Below the pieces are notes generated by a model. It did not search any database, was not told the DNA's origin, and saw only the letters and a list, made by a program, of their open reading frames with translations. Positions 18,510-27,778 of a DNA stretch of 64,000 bases are shown piece by piece; within the stretch, counting starts at the first letter, position 1; every line of letters starts with the position of its first letter. This stretch comes from Halonotius aquaticus. Lineage in GTDB: Archaea > Halobacteriota > Halobacteria > Halobacteriales > Haloferacaceae. The translations under genes and the position numbers were made by a program. The DNA is taken from assembly GCF_003605575.1 (NCBI RefSeq), contig NZ_QKNY01000005.1, forward strand, positions 148,259-212,258, given 5' to 3'.

Positions 18510-19498
18510 TCGTCGCGGTTGTGGAACGCCGCAGCCGCCAACAGCGGGAACACCAGCGTCGCCTCGGCTTCGATCTGGGTGTAGTTGGTCTCCTGTTCTT
18601 TGATCTTCCCCCAGGAGACGGCTTCGTCCGGCGGCGCGCCCGACAGCGAGCCGTCGCCCTCCATCCCCGTCGAGATGTAGACCACGTAGTCCGCGCCGCC
18701 GCGGAACAGGTTCGTCATGATCGCGTGGTGTTTCGGGACGCCGTCGCCGACGGAGATCAGGCCGGTTGTGTCGGCCAGCAAGCCCTGTTCGATGAGCTTG
18801 TCGTAGTCGTCGAGGATCTCGATGCCGATGTCGACATCGTTGGCCTGCCGGTAGTAGTAGAGGAAGTTGCCGACCTCGGCGTCGGTCAGCGCGGGACAGT
18901 AGACGGGCACGTCGTGATCGGCGGCCTGTTTCAGCACCGAATCCTCGTCTTCGAGTCGCTCGCCCAGCTCGCGGGCGAACGCGGTCGGCGTGCGCACCTG
19001 CTCGTCGGCGAAGAAGTCATCGAAGAAGTCATAGAGGTACTGTTCGAGCCAGACGTAGCGATCCGAGGGGACGTAGAGGTTGCCCAAGCGGTTGATCCCC
19101 TGTTCGCGGAGTTCGGCCTCGTCGGCCTCCCACTCGCCCATCTTGAACGGGCGGGCACTCTTGATCACGTCCTCGGTCAGCGAGCCGGAGGTCGTGATCA
19201 GCACGTCGACGTAGCCCTCGCGGATCAGCGAGGCGACGACCTCCCGCAGCCCCGAGGAGATGATGTTTGAGGTGCAGGTGAGGTAGATCGTGGCGTCGTC
19301 GTCCTGCATCTTTTTGCTGATCTCGATGCCCTCCGCGAGGTGGGTCGCCTGAAAGCCGGTCGTCGCGTAGCTGTCCAGTAGGTCGTCGAAGTCGAACTCG
19401 CCGCGGAAATCGTAGCCGCGCACGTCGGCGGTGTCGGGCTCGTTGTCGCTGCCCGGCACGACGTGGTCGTGGGTTTCCTCCGCTGTGTCGTTGCTCAT
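18506..19498 (-). CDS. dys: Deoxyhypusine synthase
   Basis: This enzyme transfers the aminobutyl group of spermidine (or, in archaea, perhaps of another polyamine precursor) to a Lys of aIF5A. The protein has 330 residues. NAD-site motifs include TCTSNIISSGLRE and TTSGSLTEDVI, and the catalytic-type Lys is in SWGKIKEQETN near residue 302. The C-terminus ends AAAAFHNRDD. It is monocistronic. A six-base inverted pair (AACGAA, 19526-19531; TTCGTT, 19542-19547) lies about 30 bases upstream of the start. Confidence 0.96.
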   Translation of the reverse strand: MSNDTAEETHDHVVPGSDNEPDTADVRGYDFRGEFDFDDLLDSYATTGFQATHLAEGIEISKKMQDDDATIYLTCTSNIISSGLREVVASLIREGYVDVLITTSGSLTEDVIKSARPFKMGEWEADEAELREQGINRLGNLYVPSDRYVWLEQYLYDFFDDFFADEQVRTPTAFARELGERLEDEDSVLKQAADHDVPVYCPALTDAEVGNFLYYYRQANDVDIGIEILDDYDKLIEQGLLADTTGLISVGDGVPKHHAIMTNLFRGGADYVVYISTGMEGDGSLSGAPPDEAVSWGKIKEQETNYTQIEAEATLVFPLLAAAAFHNRDD

Positions 19499-19614
19499 AC
19501 GCGAGCGTTGGGCTACGGGGGTTTGAACGAATCGGGTTCGGTTCGTTAGAAATCCGTATTACTGCTGTACAACCTACCCAATCTTGATTTATATTATGAT
19601 GACAGATTATAACA

Positions 19615-20373
19615 TCATTCGTTGAACTTTAAATGGCATACCCCACCACGTTCGAATACTGGCTTTGATAATATGGTTCGAATCCAAAAATCAAACTCAC
19701 TCTGGTCACCTTCAAATGCATCTCCGAAATAAGCCATTAAAAAGTCATTTTCAGAACACCAATCCCGATCAGGTCTGAAGTCGGCGTCATCCGGCTTATC
19801 AATATCTGAATATGTCTTCTGGACTATATTAACCGAGTCACTATTGAACAAATATCCGCCATCCAATTCTAGTTTACTTGGAACCCATTCTATCTCAACC
19901 TCTGATTGGGCTATCTCAACATTCATTCGACTGTTTGTAATCCGCCCATCTTTTCGCCAATTAACGAGTGCTGTCCTGTAGTTTGCTTCATTAGGAAGAA
20001 AAAGATAATCCGGCTCATATACCTCGCCAAATGCTTGAATTAAAGTATCAAAATTAAATTCGTTTGTTGCTACTTGGCTGATCTGACCGGAATTGGCCCG
20101 TTGCTTAATCGTCGACAGAATATGTCTTTTTTCTCCTCTTGAGATTACTTTTGCAAAATCGAAGCCAAGAATCTCGTTTGTTGCAATCTGTTCGTCAGAA
20201 AAGAACCGTTTAGGTAAATTGCTACGCTTTCCTATTTGCACGTATTCTCTATCCGAGTCCTGTTCGGGTTGGAAAGGCCGCCAATCAACATATTCATGCA
20301 CAAATGATTCTTTAGCGTACGCTTCTTGCATCTGATGTACAAATTTTTCTAGTTTCGAATCCGAGATGTTCAT
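19615..20373 (-). CDS. AT-rich gene for an unrecognised soluble protein, second of a pair
   Basis: The protein has 252 residues, with no membrane segment or signal peptide. It is rich in Phe, Tyr, Trp and Asp and has two Cys (DRDWCSEN and GVCHLKFNE). It begins with a helical MNISDSKLEKFVHQMQEAY segment and then becomes mixed alpha-beta. I recognise no family. GC is below 40%, against more than 60% in both neighbours, so the gene is foreign. Its start overlaps the stop of the membrane-protein gene (ATGA at 20370-20373), so the two are translationally coupled and probably act together. The compact pairing of a membrane and a soluble protein is reminiscent of small defence modules, but no effector motif is visible. 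Confidence 0.75.
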   Translation of the reverse strand: MNISDSKLEKFVHQMQEAYAKESFVHEYVDWRPFQPEQDSDREYVQIGKRSNLPKRFFSDEQIATNEILGFDFAKVISRGEKRHILSTIKQRANSGQISQVATNEFNFDTLIQAFGEVYEPDYLFLPNEANYRTALVNWRKDGRITNSRMNVEIAQSEVEIEWVPSKLELDGGYLFNSDSVNIVQKTYSDIDKPDDADFRPDRDWCSENDFLMAYFGDAFEGDQSEFDFWIRTILSKPVFERGGVCHLKFNE

Positions 20374-20753
20374 GCGTTATTTGACCAATCCTGCATTGAG
20401 ATAGACTGTGGCAATTGTGGATCATTCTTTTTTTCATAGGCTTGTACTTGTTGTTCTATCAAATCCTGCTGCGCCTTGTGTTTTTGATCCATCGTTGATT
20501 GCCGCGCTATCCAACCATCCAAGGATCTGGCTCCAAACAAGGCAATGTACAAAAGCAACAGACCAACAGCCAAAGGGATTAATAATACAATTATTTGTGG
20601 AATATTGACTGAATTATCGGTTGTGAGTATAGTGACAAAATATATTGATGTGCTGATGTAAGATAAGGAGACAAAAATAGTGCCTGTAGAGGCCAAGTAT
20701 CGGTATAGGTTCGTATAGTCTACCTTTGCAAGATTTCCAACCGCCTTGCTCAT
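20370..20753 (-). CDS. AT-rich gene for a two-span membrane protein, first of a pair
   Basis: The protein has 127 residues. Two membrane helices occur at about 21-45 (TIFVSLSYISTSIYFVTIL) and 54-76 (IIVLLIPLAVGLLLLYIAL). A cytoplasmic, Gln- and Lys-rich, coiled-coil-like tail follows (KAQQDLIEQQVQAYEKK). The last residues include S-M-Q-D-W. Low GC and codon use match the overlapping downstream gene and not the chromosome. No homologous family is recognised. A plausible design is a membrane anchor whose tail contacts the soluble partner (inference). Confidence 0.75.
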   Translation of the reverse strand: MSKAVGNLAKVDYTNLYRYLASTGTIFVSLSYISTSIYFVTILTTDNSVNIPQIIVLLIPLAVGLLLLYIALFGARSLDGWIARQSTMDQKHKAQQDLIEQQVQAYEKKNDPQLPQSISMQDWSNNA

Positions 20754-20852
20754 TGAACAAATTGCTCTTTTATCCCAATGAATTTAAGTTTTTTTCAATT
20801 GCTTTATTTAATATATCCATAAGGTGTTCTGTTGAGTAGCCTGGACGCAATC

Positions 20853-22625
20853 CTATTTCAGCCGGTAAATCCGCGCTTCCCACGGCCGCAGATCGAAGGC
20901 TTCGGCGTCGACATCGGTCGCGCGCTCGTCGGCCCCGTAGTTACACAGCAGGAGTTCGGCCTCCATGTCGTGAGGGTTGAAATCGACCTCGTACTCCGGA
21001 ATCCAGGTGTGGCCCTCCCACTCGGCGAAGTTGAGCGTGACCAGCAGTCGCTCGTCGCCCAGCGTGCGCACGTACGACCAGACCTCCTCGTGGTCGTTGA
21101 TCAGCACCTCGTAGTCGCCGTAGACCATCACGTCGCTCACGTCACTGTCCTTCCGGAGCTCCATCAGCTCGCGGTAGTAGTGCCAGATCGAATCCTCGTC
21201 GGCGCGGGCGGCCTCGACGTTGATCTCGTCGTGGTTCGGGTTGACGCCGATCCACGGCTCGCCGTCGGTGAAGCCGGCGTGCTCGCTGTCGTCCCACTGC
21301 ATCGGCGTCCGGGCGTTATCGCGGCTGTTGTGCCGTAGGCCGTGTTTGATGTCGTCGAAGTTCTCGATCTCGCCGCTCTCTAAGGCGTTCCGCACGGGGT
21401 TTATCGTCTCCACGTCGCGGAACTCATCCAGCGAGTCGAAGGGGTAGTTCGTCATGCCGATTTCCGCGCCCTGGAAGATGTACGGCGTCCCACGCAGGGT
21501 GAAGATCAGCGTCGCCAGCAGCTTCGCGGACTCCTCACGGTACTCGCCGTCGTTGCCAAAGCGGGAGACCAGCCGCGGCTGGTCGTGATTGCTCAGGTAG
21601 ATCGAGTTCCATCCATCCTCGGCGAGCCCGTACTGCCAGCGATTAAACGAGTCTCGCAGGTCGTTGAGCGTCCACTCGTTGGTTTCCCAGATCTCGCCGC
21701 CGTGATCCAGCAAGACGTGATCGAAGTGGAACAGCGTCGACAGCGGCCCGTCGCGGCCGACGTAGTCGATGGCGGTCTCCATATCCATCCGGCCCATCAT
21801 CTCGCCGAGGGCGAACACGTCCCGACCTTCGAGCACGCGGTCGTGCATGGTGTCGAGGAACTCCTGCATCCGCGGCCCGTCGAAGGTCTCCCAGACCTCG
21901 GTGCTGTTCAGCGGCGGATCGTGTTTGGTGACCGAATCCGGCTTTGAGAGAAGGTTGATCACGTCCATCCGGAAGCCGTCGATGCCCTTGTCGAGCCACC
22001 ATTCCATCATCTCAAAGATCTCGTCCCGCACGTCGGGGTTCTCCCAGTTCAGGTCGGGCTGTTTCTCGTCGAACAGATGGAGATACCACTTGCCAACATC
22101 CTCGTCGTAAGCCCACGCCGGGCCGCCGAAGAAGGACTCCCACTCGTTTGGTGGGGCTTCGTCCTCAGGGCCGAGATGGCCGGTGAAGCCCCCGACATCA
22201 GTGCGGCCGTTCTTCCAGATGTAGTAGTCGTGGTAGTCGCTGTCGGGATCGCGGGCGTTGACGAACCACTCGTGTTCGTCGGAGGTGTGGTTGACCACGA
22301 GATCCATGATGAGCTTGATATCGCGGTCGTGGAGGCCATCCAGCAGTTCCTCCCAATCCTCCATCGTCCCGAACTCGTCCATGATCGACTGGTAGTCGGC
22401 GATATCGTAGCCGTTGTCGGCGTTTGGTGACTCATACACCGGGTTGAGCCAGATGATGTCGACGCCAAGATCGTCGAGATAGTCGAGTTTCTCGATGATC
22501 CCCGGGATATCACCGATCCCATCGCCGTTTGTATCATTAAAACTTCGAGGATAGATCTGATAAATAACCGATTCTTTCCACCACGCACGGTCAAGAAGCT
22601 GTTCGTCCGTCGTCGAGGCTGTCAT
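20853..22625 (-). CDS. GH13 alpha-glucosidase (oligo-1,6-glucosidase type)
   Basis: This enzyme releases glucose from the non-reducing ends of malto- or isomalto-oligosaccharides. The protein has 590 residues and no signal peptide, so it is cytoplasmic. GH13 regions are complete: DLVVNHTSD, GFRMDVINLL with the nucleophile Asp, FALGEMMG with the acid/base Glu, and LSNHDQPR with the third acid. The N-terminal WWKESVIYQIYPRSF and C-terminal beta domain are typical of subfamilies that include oligo-1,6-glucosidase and trehalulose-type enzymes. The gene is monocistronic and unlinked to the carbohydrate block at 50-58 kb. Confidence 0.93.
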   Translation of the reverse strand: MTASTTDEQLLDRAWWKESVIYQIYPRSFNDTNGDGIGDIPGIIEKLDYLDDLGVDIIWLNPVYESPNADNGYDIADYQSIMDEFGTMEDWEELLDGLHDRDIKLIMDLVVNHTSDEHEWFVNARDPDSDYHDYYIWKNGRTDVGGFTGHLGPEDEAPPNEWESFFGGPAWAYDEDVGKWYLHLFDEKQPDLNWENPDVRDEIFEMMEWWLDKGIDGFRMDVINLLSKPDSVTKHDPPLNSTEVWETFDGPRMQEFLDTMHDRVLEGRDVFALGEMMGRMDMETAIDYVGRDGPLSTLFHFDHVLLDHGGEIWETNEWTLNDLRDSFNRWQYGLAEDGWNSIYLSNHDQPRLVSRFGNDGEYREESAKLLATLIFTLRGTPYIFQGAEIGMTNYPFDSLDEFRDVETINPVRNALESGEIENFDDIKHGLRHNSRDNARTPMQWDDSEHAGFTDGEPWIGVNPNHDEINVEAARADEDSIWHYYRELMELRKDSDVSDVMVYGDYEVLINDHEEVWSYVRTLGDERLLVTLNFAEWEGHTWIPEYEVDFNPHDMEAELLLCNYGADERATDVDAEAFDLRPWEARIYRLK

Positions 22626-22720
22626 ATCTCACGTTGTTCGTCCGACTGCGTTAATACCTATGCTTCCGGCGACTATGGTGATGCGTGTGTTTTAGTATGC
22701 TACCGGCGAACAGTCAGCTA

Positions 22721-22894
22721 ATGACCGCACACGATCACGACGATGAGGATCCGTTCGATCGACACGAGGGGGAGACGGCCAACCGTGTCACCGCCCCGAT
22801 GCAGTCGTTCACCCGCCAGCAAGCGACGACCGGCGGGCTCATTCTGCTTGTTGGCCTGCTCGTCGTCTTTGGGCTCCCGCTGATCGCGCTGTGA
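22721..22894 (+). CDS. Small single-span membrane protein (DUF7550-like)
   Basis: The protein has 57 residues from ATG 22721. An acidic, His-rich N-terminus (TAHDHDDEDPFDRHEGE) is followed by one membrane helix near residues 33-55 (GGLILLVGLLVVFGLPLIAL), which runs to the C-terminus. The longer in-frame start at 22685 would add a non-acidic leader and is disfavoured. It matches small haloarchaeal membrane proteins of unknown function. It converges with the ABC ATPase gene. Confidence 0.7.
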   Translation: MTAHDHDDEDPFDRHEGETANRVTAPMQSFTRQQATTGGLILLVGLLVVFGLPLIAL

Positions 22895-22906
22895 GCCGGC
22901 TGCCGG

Positions 22907-24124
22907 CTACAGGCTCTCGGTGAAAGAACAGAAGTCGCCGTTTTCTGAAACCGAACAACCCCGTGTTTCGCTGTCGACGCCGGGGCGTGGATACCACGCC
23001 AGCGGGTGGTCGGCGACGAGGTCGACGGTCACGCGCTCGCCGAGTTCGAAATCCTCGACGTGGTTATGCAGACAGTGGATCGTATCGCCGCTGTCGAGTT
23101 CGACCCGGTAGATGAACGACGGACCGACGTACTGCCGGGAGACAACCTCTCCGTCGGTCTGGTCTTCATGCGCCCGACCCGCCCGCAGGTCATCAGGTCG
23201 CACAAGCACGTCGACGGCGATTCCCTCGTATTCGGCGGCGTAGCCGTCGAGGGTTCGGGCATCGAAGGCACCGATCCCGGTTTTGACGGTGTCGTCGTGA
23301 ACGTACGCCGTCAGGAAGCTTGCCCGCCCGAGGAAGGAGGCCACAAACCGAGATTTCGGCTGCTCGAAGACGCGTTCGGGCCGCCCAAGCTGTTCGATCT
23401 CGCCGTCGTTCATCACGGCGACACGATCGGAGATCGAGAGCGCTTCCTCCTGATCGTGGGTCACGGAGATCGCGGTGACGCCGGCCTCCTTGAGAATCGA
23501 TCGTACCTCCTCGCGCATCTCGACCCGCAGCCGAACGTCGAGATTCGAAAACGGCTCATCAAGCAACAGTACTTCGGGTTTAGGCGCGAGCGAGCGGGCG
23601 AGCGCGACGCGCTGTTTTTGCCCGCCAGATAGCTGATCAGGAGATTTCTCGCCGTGATCGGGCATATTGACCAGCTCCAGGAGCTCATCGACGCGGGCTT
23701 CGGTGTCGACAGCGTCCATGTCCTCCAGTCCGAAGGCGATGTTTTCTCGCACCGAGAGATGCGGAAACAGCGCGAAGTCCTGAAAGACGATCCCAACGTC
23801 GCGTTCCTCGGGATCGGTCGCCTCGGCTGGCCTTGCCACCGGCTCGTCGTTGAGCGTGATTTCGCCGGCTGTCGGCGTTTCAAGCCCAGCCAGCAGCCGG
23901 AGGGTCGTCGTTTTTCCGCAGCCGGAGGGGCCGAGTAGCGTGAGGAGCTCGCCGCGTTCGACAGCGAGGGAAATCTCGTTGACGGCGGTCTCCTTGCTGA
24001 ACTCCTTGGTCACCCCATCAAGTTCGAGAATCGGATCGTCGACGGTCGATTCCGACTCATCCGGCATCGTCGGGTGCTCGGCGTCCTGTGCGACCGCGCC
24101 GTGCATGAGTGAGTTGTTTGCCAT
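22907..24124 (-). CDS. ABC transporter ATP-binding protein, probable iron importer ATPase
   Basis: The protein has 405 residues. An acidic leader of about 30 residues precedes the nucleotide-binding domain: Walker A GPSGCGKTT, Q-loop VFQDFALF, signature LSGGQKQR, Walker B VLLLDEPF and the H-loop SVTHDQEEA. A TOBE-type C-terminal domain follows (about 275-375), as in the FbpC/PotA branch. The tail ends with a Cys pair, GCSVSENGDFC. No permease or binding-protein gene is adjacent, so the partners lie elsewhere. A perfect DtxR-type palindrome 82 bases upstream suggests iron control and therefore Fe3+ import. Substrate assignment is inference. Confidence 0.88.
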   Translation of the reverse strand: MANNSLMHGAVAQDAEHPTMPDESESTVDDPILELDGVTKEFSKETAVNEISLAVERGELLTLLGPSGCGKTTTLRLLAGLETPTAGEITLNDEPVARPAEATDPEERDVGIVFQDFALFPHLSVRENIAFGLEDMDAVDTEARVDELLELVNMPDHGEKSPDQLSGGQKQRVALARSLAPKPEVLLLDEPFSNLDVRLRVEMREEVRSILKEAGVTAISVTHDQEEALSISDRVAVMNDGEIEQLGRPERVFEQPKSRFVASFLGRASFLTAYVHDDTVKTGIGAFDARTLDGYAAEYEGIAVDVLVRPDDLRAGRAHEDQTDGEVVSRQYVGPSFIYRVELDSGDTIHCLHNHVEDFELGERVTVDLVADHPLAWYPRPGVDSETRGCSVSENGDFCSFTESL

Positions 24125-24205
24125 AGCGATTCGAAATGAAGCAACTCCACAGCCAGCGACGAGGTCGCCGGTGGCGTGGTGGCTCCGTTCTTGCTGTCAC
24201 ACTAC

Positions 24206-24221
24206 TTTAGGATCTCCTAAA
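24206..24221 (-). promoter_or_regulatory. DtxR/SirR-type iron box upstream of the ABC ATPase
   Basis: TTTAGGA-TC-TCCTAAA is a perfect 16-base palindrome. Its core TTAGG-N4-CCTAA has the layout of DtxR/IdeR operators. It overlaps the only T/A-rich stretch that could serve as the promoter, so binding would block transcription. Confidence 0.6.
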
Positions 24222-24297
24222 AGCATGTCGGCTTCCGTCCCACCGGCCACACCAACAGGGTCTTTACCGGCTGTCGCCTCGACTGTGGTGAAGCAAC

Positions 24298-24326
24298 AGG
24301 GTGTCGACGTAGGATACCGACACCCT
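24298..24326. other. Perfect hairpin between purL and the ABC ATPase
   Basis: AGGGTGTCG (24298-24306) pairs exactly with CGACACCCT (24318-24326) across an 11-base loop. It lies in the 323-base gap 24125-24447, about 120 bases past the purL stop. Apart from this and the iron box the gap shows no gene. Confidence 0.4.
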
Positions 24327-24447
24327 CGCGCTTCAACCCTACTACCGCGAGCGACAGCACTAGCTCCGTTTACAGACAGCAGTTTGCGGCACTCTGTCCG
24401 CGAATGTTCTCCCGTCAGCAGCCGGTCGAGCCGACTGCCACAGCCAT

Positions 24448-26637
24448 TTACTCCAGCGTCTCGGGGATCACATCTCGCAGGTCGGCGACCGCCTCCGATT
24501 CGAGTTCGACCGTTTCGTCGCCGACCGTCAACGACAACTCACCATCAGCGGTCGCTTCGCCGAGCGATTCGACCGCGGCGACGCCATCGAACGCTTCGCG
24601 CACGCTCTCGGGATCGGTCGTCTCGATGACGACCCGGCCGGGCGTTTCGTCGAACAGCGCGACCGCGTCGTCGACGGCTACATCGGCACCGGCGTCGGCC
24701 GTCAGCAACTCCGCCAGCGTGACCGCCAGCCCGCCGTGACTCACGTCGTGGGTCGCCAGCGTTGACTCGTCGCGGGCGACCTCGGCGATCGTGGCGACGA
24801 GGTCGGCGGGGTTTTCGGGCAGTTCGGGGAAGGCGTCGCTACCGCCGACGGCGTTGAGATATTCGGAGCCACCGAGGGCATCGCCAGCGTCGCCGACGAG
24901 CAGTAGTTCGCCTTCACCGCTGAGCGCGGCCGGCGGGGCGTCGTAGCCGGCTTTCGTGCCGACCATCGCCAGCGTCGGCGTCGGTGGGATCGGTCCCGCT
25001 TCGGAATCGTTGTACAGCGAGACATTGCCGCCGACCACCGGTGTCGAGAGGTCGGCACACATCTCCGCGAGACCGTCGACGATGCCCTTGAAGCCGCCGT
25101 ACACGTCGGGTTTCTCGGGGTTGCCGCCGTTGAGACAGTCGACCGCGGCCAGCGGGACTGCCCCTTTGGCGGCGATGTTGGTCGCGTTTTCGAGGGCGAC
25201 TGCTCGTGCGCCGCCGTAAGGGTCGGCTGTCGTCCAGTTCGGATTCGCGCCCGACGAGATGGCGAGACCGGTTCCCGCACCCGTTGTGTCGTCGGCGTCG
25301 CCGCTCGTCTCCCGAACCGCCATGATCGCCGCGTCGTCACCGGGCTTCATCGCAGTTCGGAGGCCGACCTCGTGGTCGTACTGCCGATAGACCCACCGCT
25401 TGGAGGCGGTGTTGGGGTTCGCAATGACGGCCTCGATTGCCGCGTCGAGATCGGCGTCCGGCAGGTCGTGCTCGGCGGGTTCGGGAGCCACGCTGTCGAG
25501 GTCGTTCATCGGCGCGCCCTCCGCGAGGAATTCGGGGTCGACATCGACGACGACCTCGCCGTCGAACGTACAGGTGTAGTTGCCCTCGCTGACCTCGCCG
25601 ATCACCGAGCAGCCAAGGTCGAACCGGTCGGCGATCTCCGCCACGCGGTCGACATCCTCGGGGGCGACCTCGTAGCACATCCGCTCTTGGGATTCTGCCA
25701 AGAGGATTTCCAGCGCGTTCATGTTGGGTTCCCGTTGGTGGACGCGATCCAACGCGATGTCCGCGCCGAAGCCGCCCTTAGCGACGAGTTCGGAGGACGC
25801 CCCACCGAGGCCGGCCGCCCCGAGGTCGCGGGCCGACTGAACCAGGTTTTCGTCGATCAGCGTCTCGCTGGCTTCGATGAGCAGTTTTTCGCTGTAGGGG
25901 TCGCCGACCTGGACGGCTGGGCGATCCTCGGTTTCGGCGTCCTCGTCGAGATCTTCGCTGGCAAACGACGCGCCGCCGAGGCCGTCGCGGCCGGTGGCGT
26001 TGCCAAAGAGAACCAGCTTGTTGCCGGCCTGTTGAGCTTCGGCGGTCACGACGCGTTCCTCGTCGGTCAGGCCGACGCAAGCAACGTTGACCAGTGGGTT
26101 GCCGACGTAGTCGGCGTGGAAATCGACGCTGCCGGCGACCGTCGGGACGCCGATGGAGTTGCCGTAGTCGCTAATCCCCTCGACAACACCTTCGAAAAGA
26201 TACTGAGAGTGTTCGCGGTCGAAGGAGCCGAAATAGAGGCTGTCGGCCAGCGCGATCGGATACGCGCCCATCGACAGCGTATCGCGGACGATGCCGCCGA
26301 CGCCGGTGGCCGCGCCGTCGTAGGGATCGACGTAGCTCGGGTGGTTGTGGCTCTCGATACCCAGCGTGATGTAGGTCTCGCTGTAGTCGTCGCGTGTGCG
26401 CTCGCTTGCGGGCGTGTCGGCGGCGTCGGGTTCGGGGACAGCGATGACGGCGGCGTCGTCGCCGGGGCCGATGACGACTTGGCTCCCCTCGCTGTCAAAG
26501 GCCCCAAGCAGGGGCCGCGAGGAGCGATAGGCGCAGTGCTCGCTCCAGAGATTTTCGAAGAGATTCGCCTCGGCGGGCGTCGGCTCACGGCCGAGCTCGG
26601 CGGTGATCAACTCGCGGTCGGACTCCAGGAGACTCAT
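24448..26637 (-). CDS. purL: Phosphoribosylformylglycinamidine synthase subunit PurL
   Basis: This is the ATP-dependent synthetase subunit of the fourth step of purine synthesis. It needs PurQ and PurS, which are not in this window. The protein has 729 residues, the normal length for small-type PurL. Recognisable blocks are [16 protein letters not shown] (residues about 28-43), the ATP-site region [18 protein letters not shown], and the second half with GGNVSLYN and [16 protein letters not shown]. Both AIRS-like halves are intact. Confidence 0.97.
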   Translation of the reverse strand: MSLLESDRELITAELGREPTPAEANLFENLWSEHCAYRSSRPLLGAFDSEGSQVVIGPGDDAAVIAVPEPDAADTPASERTRDDYSETYITLGIESHNHPSYVDPYDGAATGVGGIVRDTLSMGAYPIALADSLYFGSFDREHSQYLFEGVVEGISDYGNSIGVPTVAGSVDFHADYVGNPLVNVACVGLTDEERVVTAEAQQAGNKLVLFGNATGRDGLGGASFASEDLDEDAETEDRPAVQVGDPYSEKLLIEASETLIDENLVQSARDLGAAGLGGASSELVAKGGFGADIALDRVHQREPNMNALEILLAESQERMCYEVAPEDVDRVAEIADRFDLGCSVIGEVSEGNYTCTFDGEVVVDVDPEFLAEGAPMNDLDSVAPEPAEHDLPDADLDAAIEAVIANPNTASKRWVYRQYDHEVGLRTAMKPGDDAAIMAVRETSGDADDTTGAGTGLAISSGANPNWTTADPYGGARAVALENATNIAAKGAVPLAAVDCLNGGNPEKPDVYGGFKGIVDGLAEMCADLSTPVVGGNVSLYNDSEAGPIPPTPTLAMVGTKAGYDAPPAALSGEGELLLVGDAGDALGGSEYLNAVGGSDAFPELPENPADLVATIAEVARDESTLATHDVSHGGLAVTLAELLTADAGADVAVDDAVALFDETPGRVVIETTDPESVREAFDGVAAVESLGEATADGELSLTVGDETVELESEAVADLRDVIPETLE

Positions 26638-26717
26638 TTGGCCTCCCTTTCGAACCGCCGGCTTAATCTCTTTTCATGTTCGGGATGCGGTCGCAAAAAT
26701 GGGGCTGCAGTGTCGAT

Positions 26718-26963
26718 TTACTCGAAGAGCTCGTCGACCGCGTCCTCGGCGGCATCGATCGCCGCGTCGGCGACCGCCTCGGGGTCGGCTTCGGCATCGT
26801 CGACCGTGTTCAGGTAGATATCGAGATCCAACACGCCATCCTCGAAGGTGACGGTGATATCGAGATCCGTGATCGCGGAGTTCGCAAACCGCGAGAGGAT
26901 CAGCCCCTCGGCGGCCTCCGCAGCGGTGGTGACGACCGTTTCGTCGTCCGGTTCCGTACTCAT
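26718..26963 (-). CDS. DUF3194 protein next to prefoldin beta
   Basis: This acidic alpha-beta protein of 81 residues has the pattern helix (TTAAEAAEGLILSR), strand (ITDLDITVTFEDGVLDLDIYL), helix. It belongs to the archaeal DUF3194 family, typically encoded beside prefoldin beta. Here its ATG follows the prefoldin stop directly, at 26964/26963. Function is unknown. The conserved neighbourhood suggests a link to chaperone assembly or client handling (inference). Confidence 0.85.
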   Translation of the reverse strand: MSTEPDDETVVTTAAEAAEGLILSRFANSAITDLDITVTFEDGVLDLDIYLNTVDDAEADPEAVADAAIDAAEDAVDELFE

Positions 26964-27356
26964 TTACGCGCCGCCGGCGCCGCCCGGACCGGCCGGGCCG
27001 CCCGCGCCACCCGCGCCGCCGAGCATCTGCTGGAGCTCGTCCTGCAGGCTCTCGAATTTCTCTTGGACTTTCGTCTCCTGTTTGTCGAGCTGTTCGGCGC
27101 GGACTTCGAGATCCTCGACTTTCTCTTCGAGTTTGTCGGATGCCGACGCGTAGTCGGTCTCGATGAGGAGTTCGCCGACCTCGCGGTACATCGTCGCGTC
27201 GTCGTCAACGTCGTCGAGGGCGTCGAGTGCGGCCTTGGTCTCGGTCAGTGTGGACTCGGTCTGCTGTTTCTGCTCGGAGACCTCCTGGGCGGTCTCTTGA
27301 AGATCCTGCAGCGTTTCGAGTTTGTCCTGCGCTTCCGGCGGTAGGTTACCCTGCAT
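26964..27356 (-). CDS. pfdB: Prefoldin subunit beta
   Basis: This subunit of the hexameric jellyfish-shaped chaperone delivers unfolded proteins to the thermosome. The protein has 130 residues from ATG 27356. The upstream frame to 27395 adds a non-acidic leader. Two long coiled-coil helices (about 8-50 and 70-115) flank the beta hairpin around [15 protein letters not shown]. The C-terminus is a Gly/Ala/Pro-rich tail ([18 protein letters not shown]), common in haloarchaeal versions. Confidence 0.95.
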   Translation of the reverse strand: MQGNLPPEAQDKLETLQDLQETAQEVSEQKQQTESTLTETKAALDALDDVDDDATMYREVGELLIETDYASASDKLEEKVEDLEVRAEQLDKQETKVQEKFESLQDELQQMLGGAGGAGGPAGPGGAGGA

Positions 27357-27515
27357 ACCCCACTGGATGGTCGCCACATGGAAAAAGCCATGCAATTCCG
27401 ACGGCCGTCTGATCGACAGACGGCGTCGGGATCGTGTCGAATCTAACCGGTGTCGGCTCTCGACAGCGGTGGCATTCTGGGCAGTTATCTCCGCGTGGCC
27501 ACTGTGGCGTGCCGA

Positions 27516-27770
27516 TCAGGCCAGTATGTCGTCGGCGACCGTTTCGGCGGTCGCCACGTAGCGACACCAACTGTTGATCCCGGCGCGAAGCGCGACGCGG
27601 TCGGTCGCGCTGATCTCGACGGTGAGGATAGCCGCGTCGCGGTCGACGCTCACTGTCGAGCGATCCTCGTCGAGTTCACCGACCTCGACAGCGATGCTGC
27701 GTTCGACCCGCTGTGCGGCTGTCGCTGTCGGATACTCAAAACGCAACTGCGTAGAATGAAGCTGTGACAC
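27516..27770 (-). CDS. KEOPS complex subunit Pcc1
   Basis: The protein has 84 residues. Pcc1 is the dimerisation and tRNA-contact subunit of KEOPS, which makes the universal t6A37 tRNA modification with Kae1 and Bud32 (not in this window). The family core is visible as a strand-rich N-terminus, a conserved Arg in ATDRVALRAGINSWCRYV and a C-terminal helix. It lies eight bases after rpo12, in the order eL43, Rpo12, Pcc1, a gene order known from other archaea. Confidence 0.9.
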   Translation of the reverse strand: MSQLHSTQLRFEYPTATAAQRVERSIAVEVGELDEDRSTVSVDRDAAILTVEISATDRVALRAGINSWCRYVATAETVADDILA

Positions 27771-27778
27771 GACCGCCG

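Noticed and set aside
22907..24124. Thiamine or polyamine importer as the ABC ATPase role
   Set aside because: No TPP-type RNA element or associated gene is present. The iron-box palindrome favours iron, though this is not proof.
25372..26817. Long plus-strand open frame (481 codons) opposite purL
   Set aside because: The purL product on the minus strand has all family motifs. The opposite frame has none.
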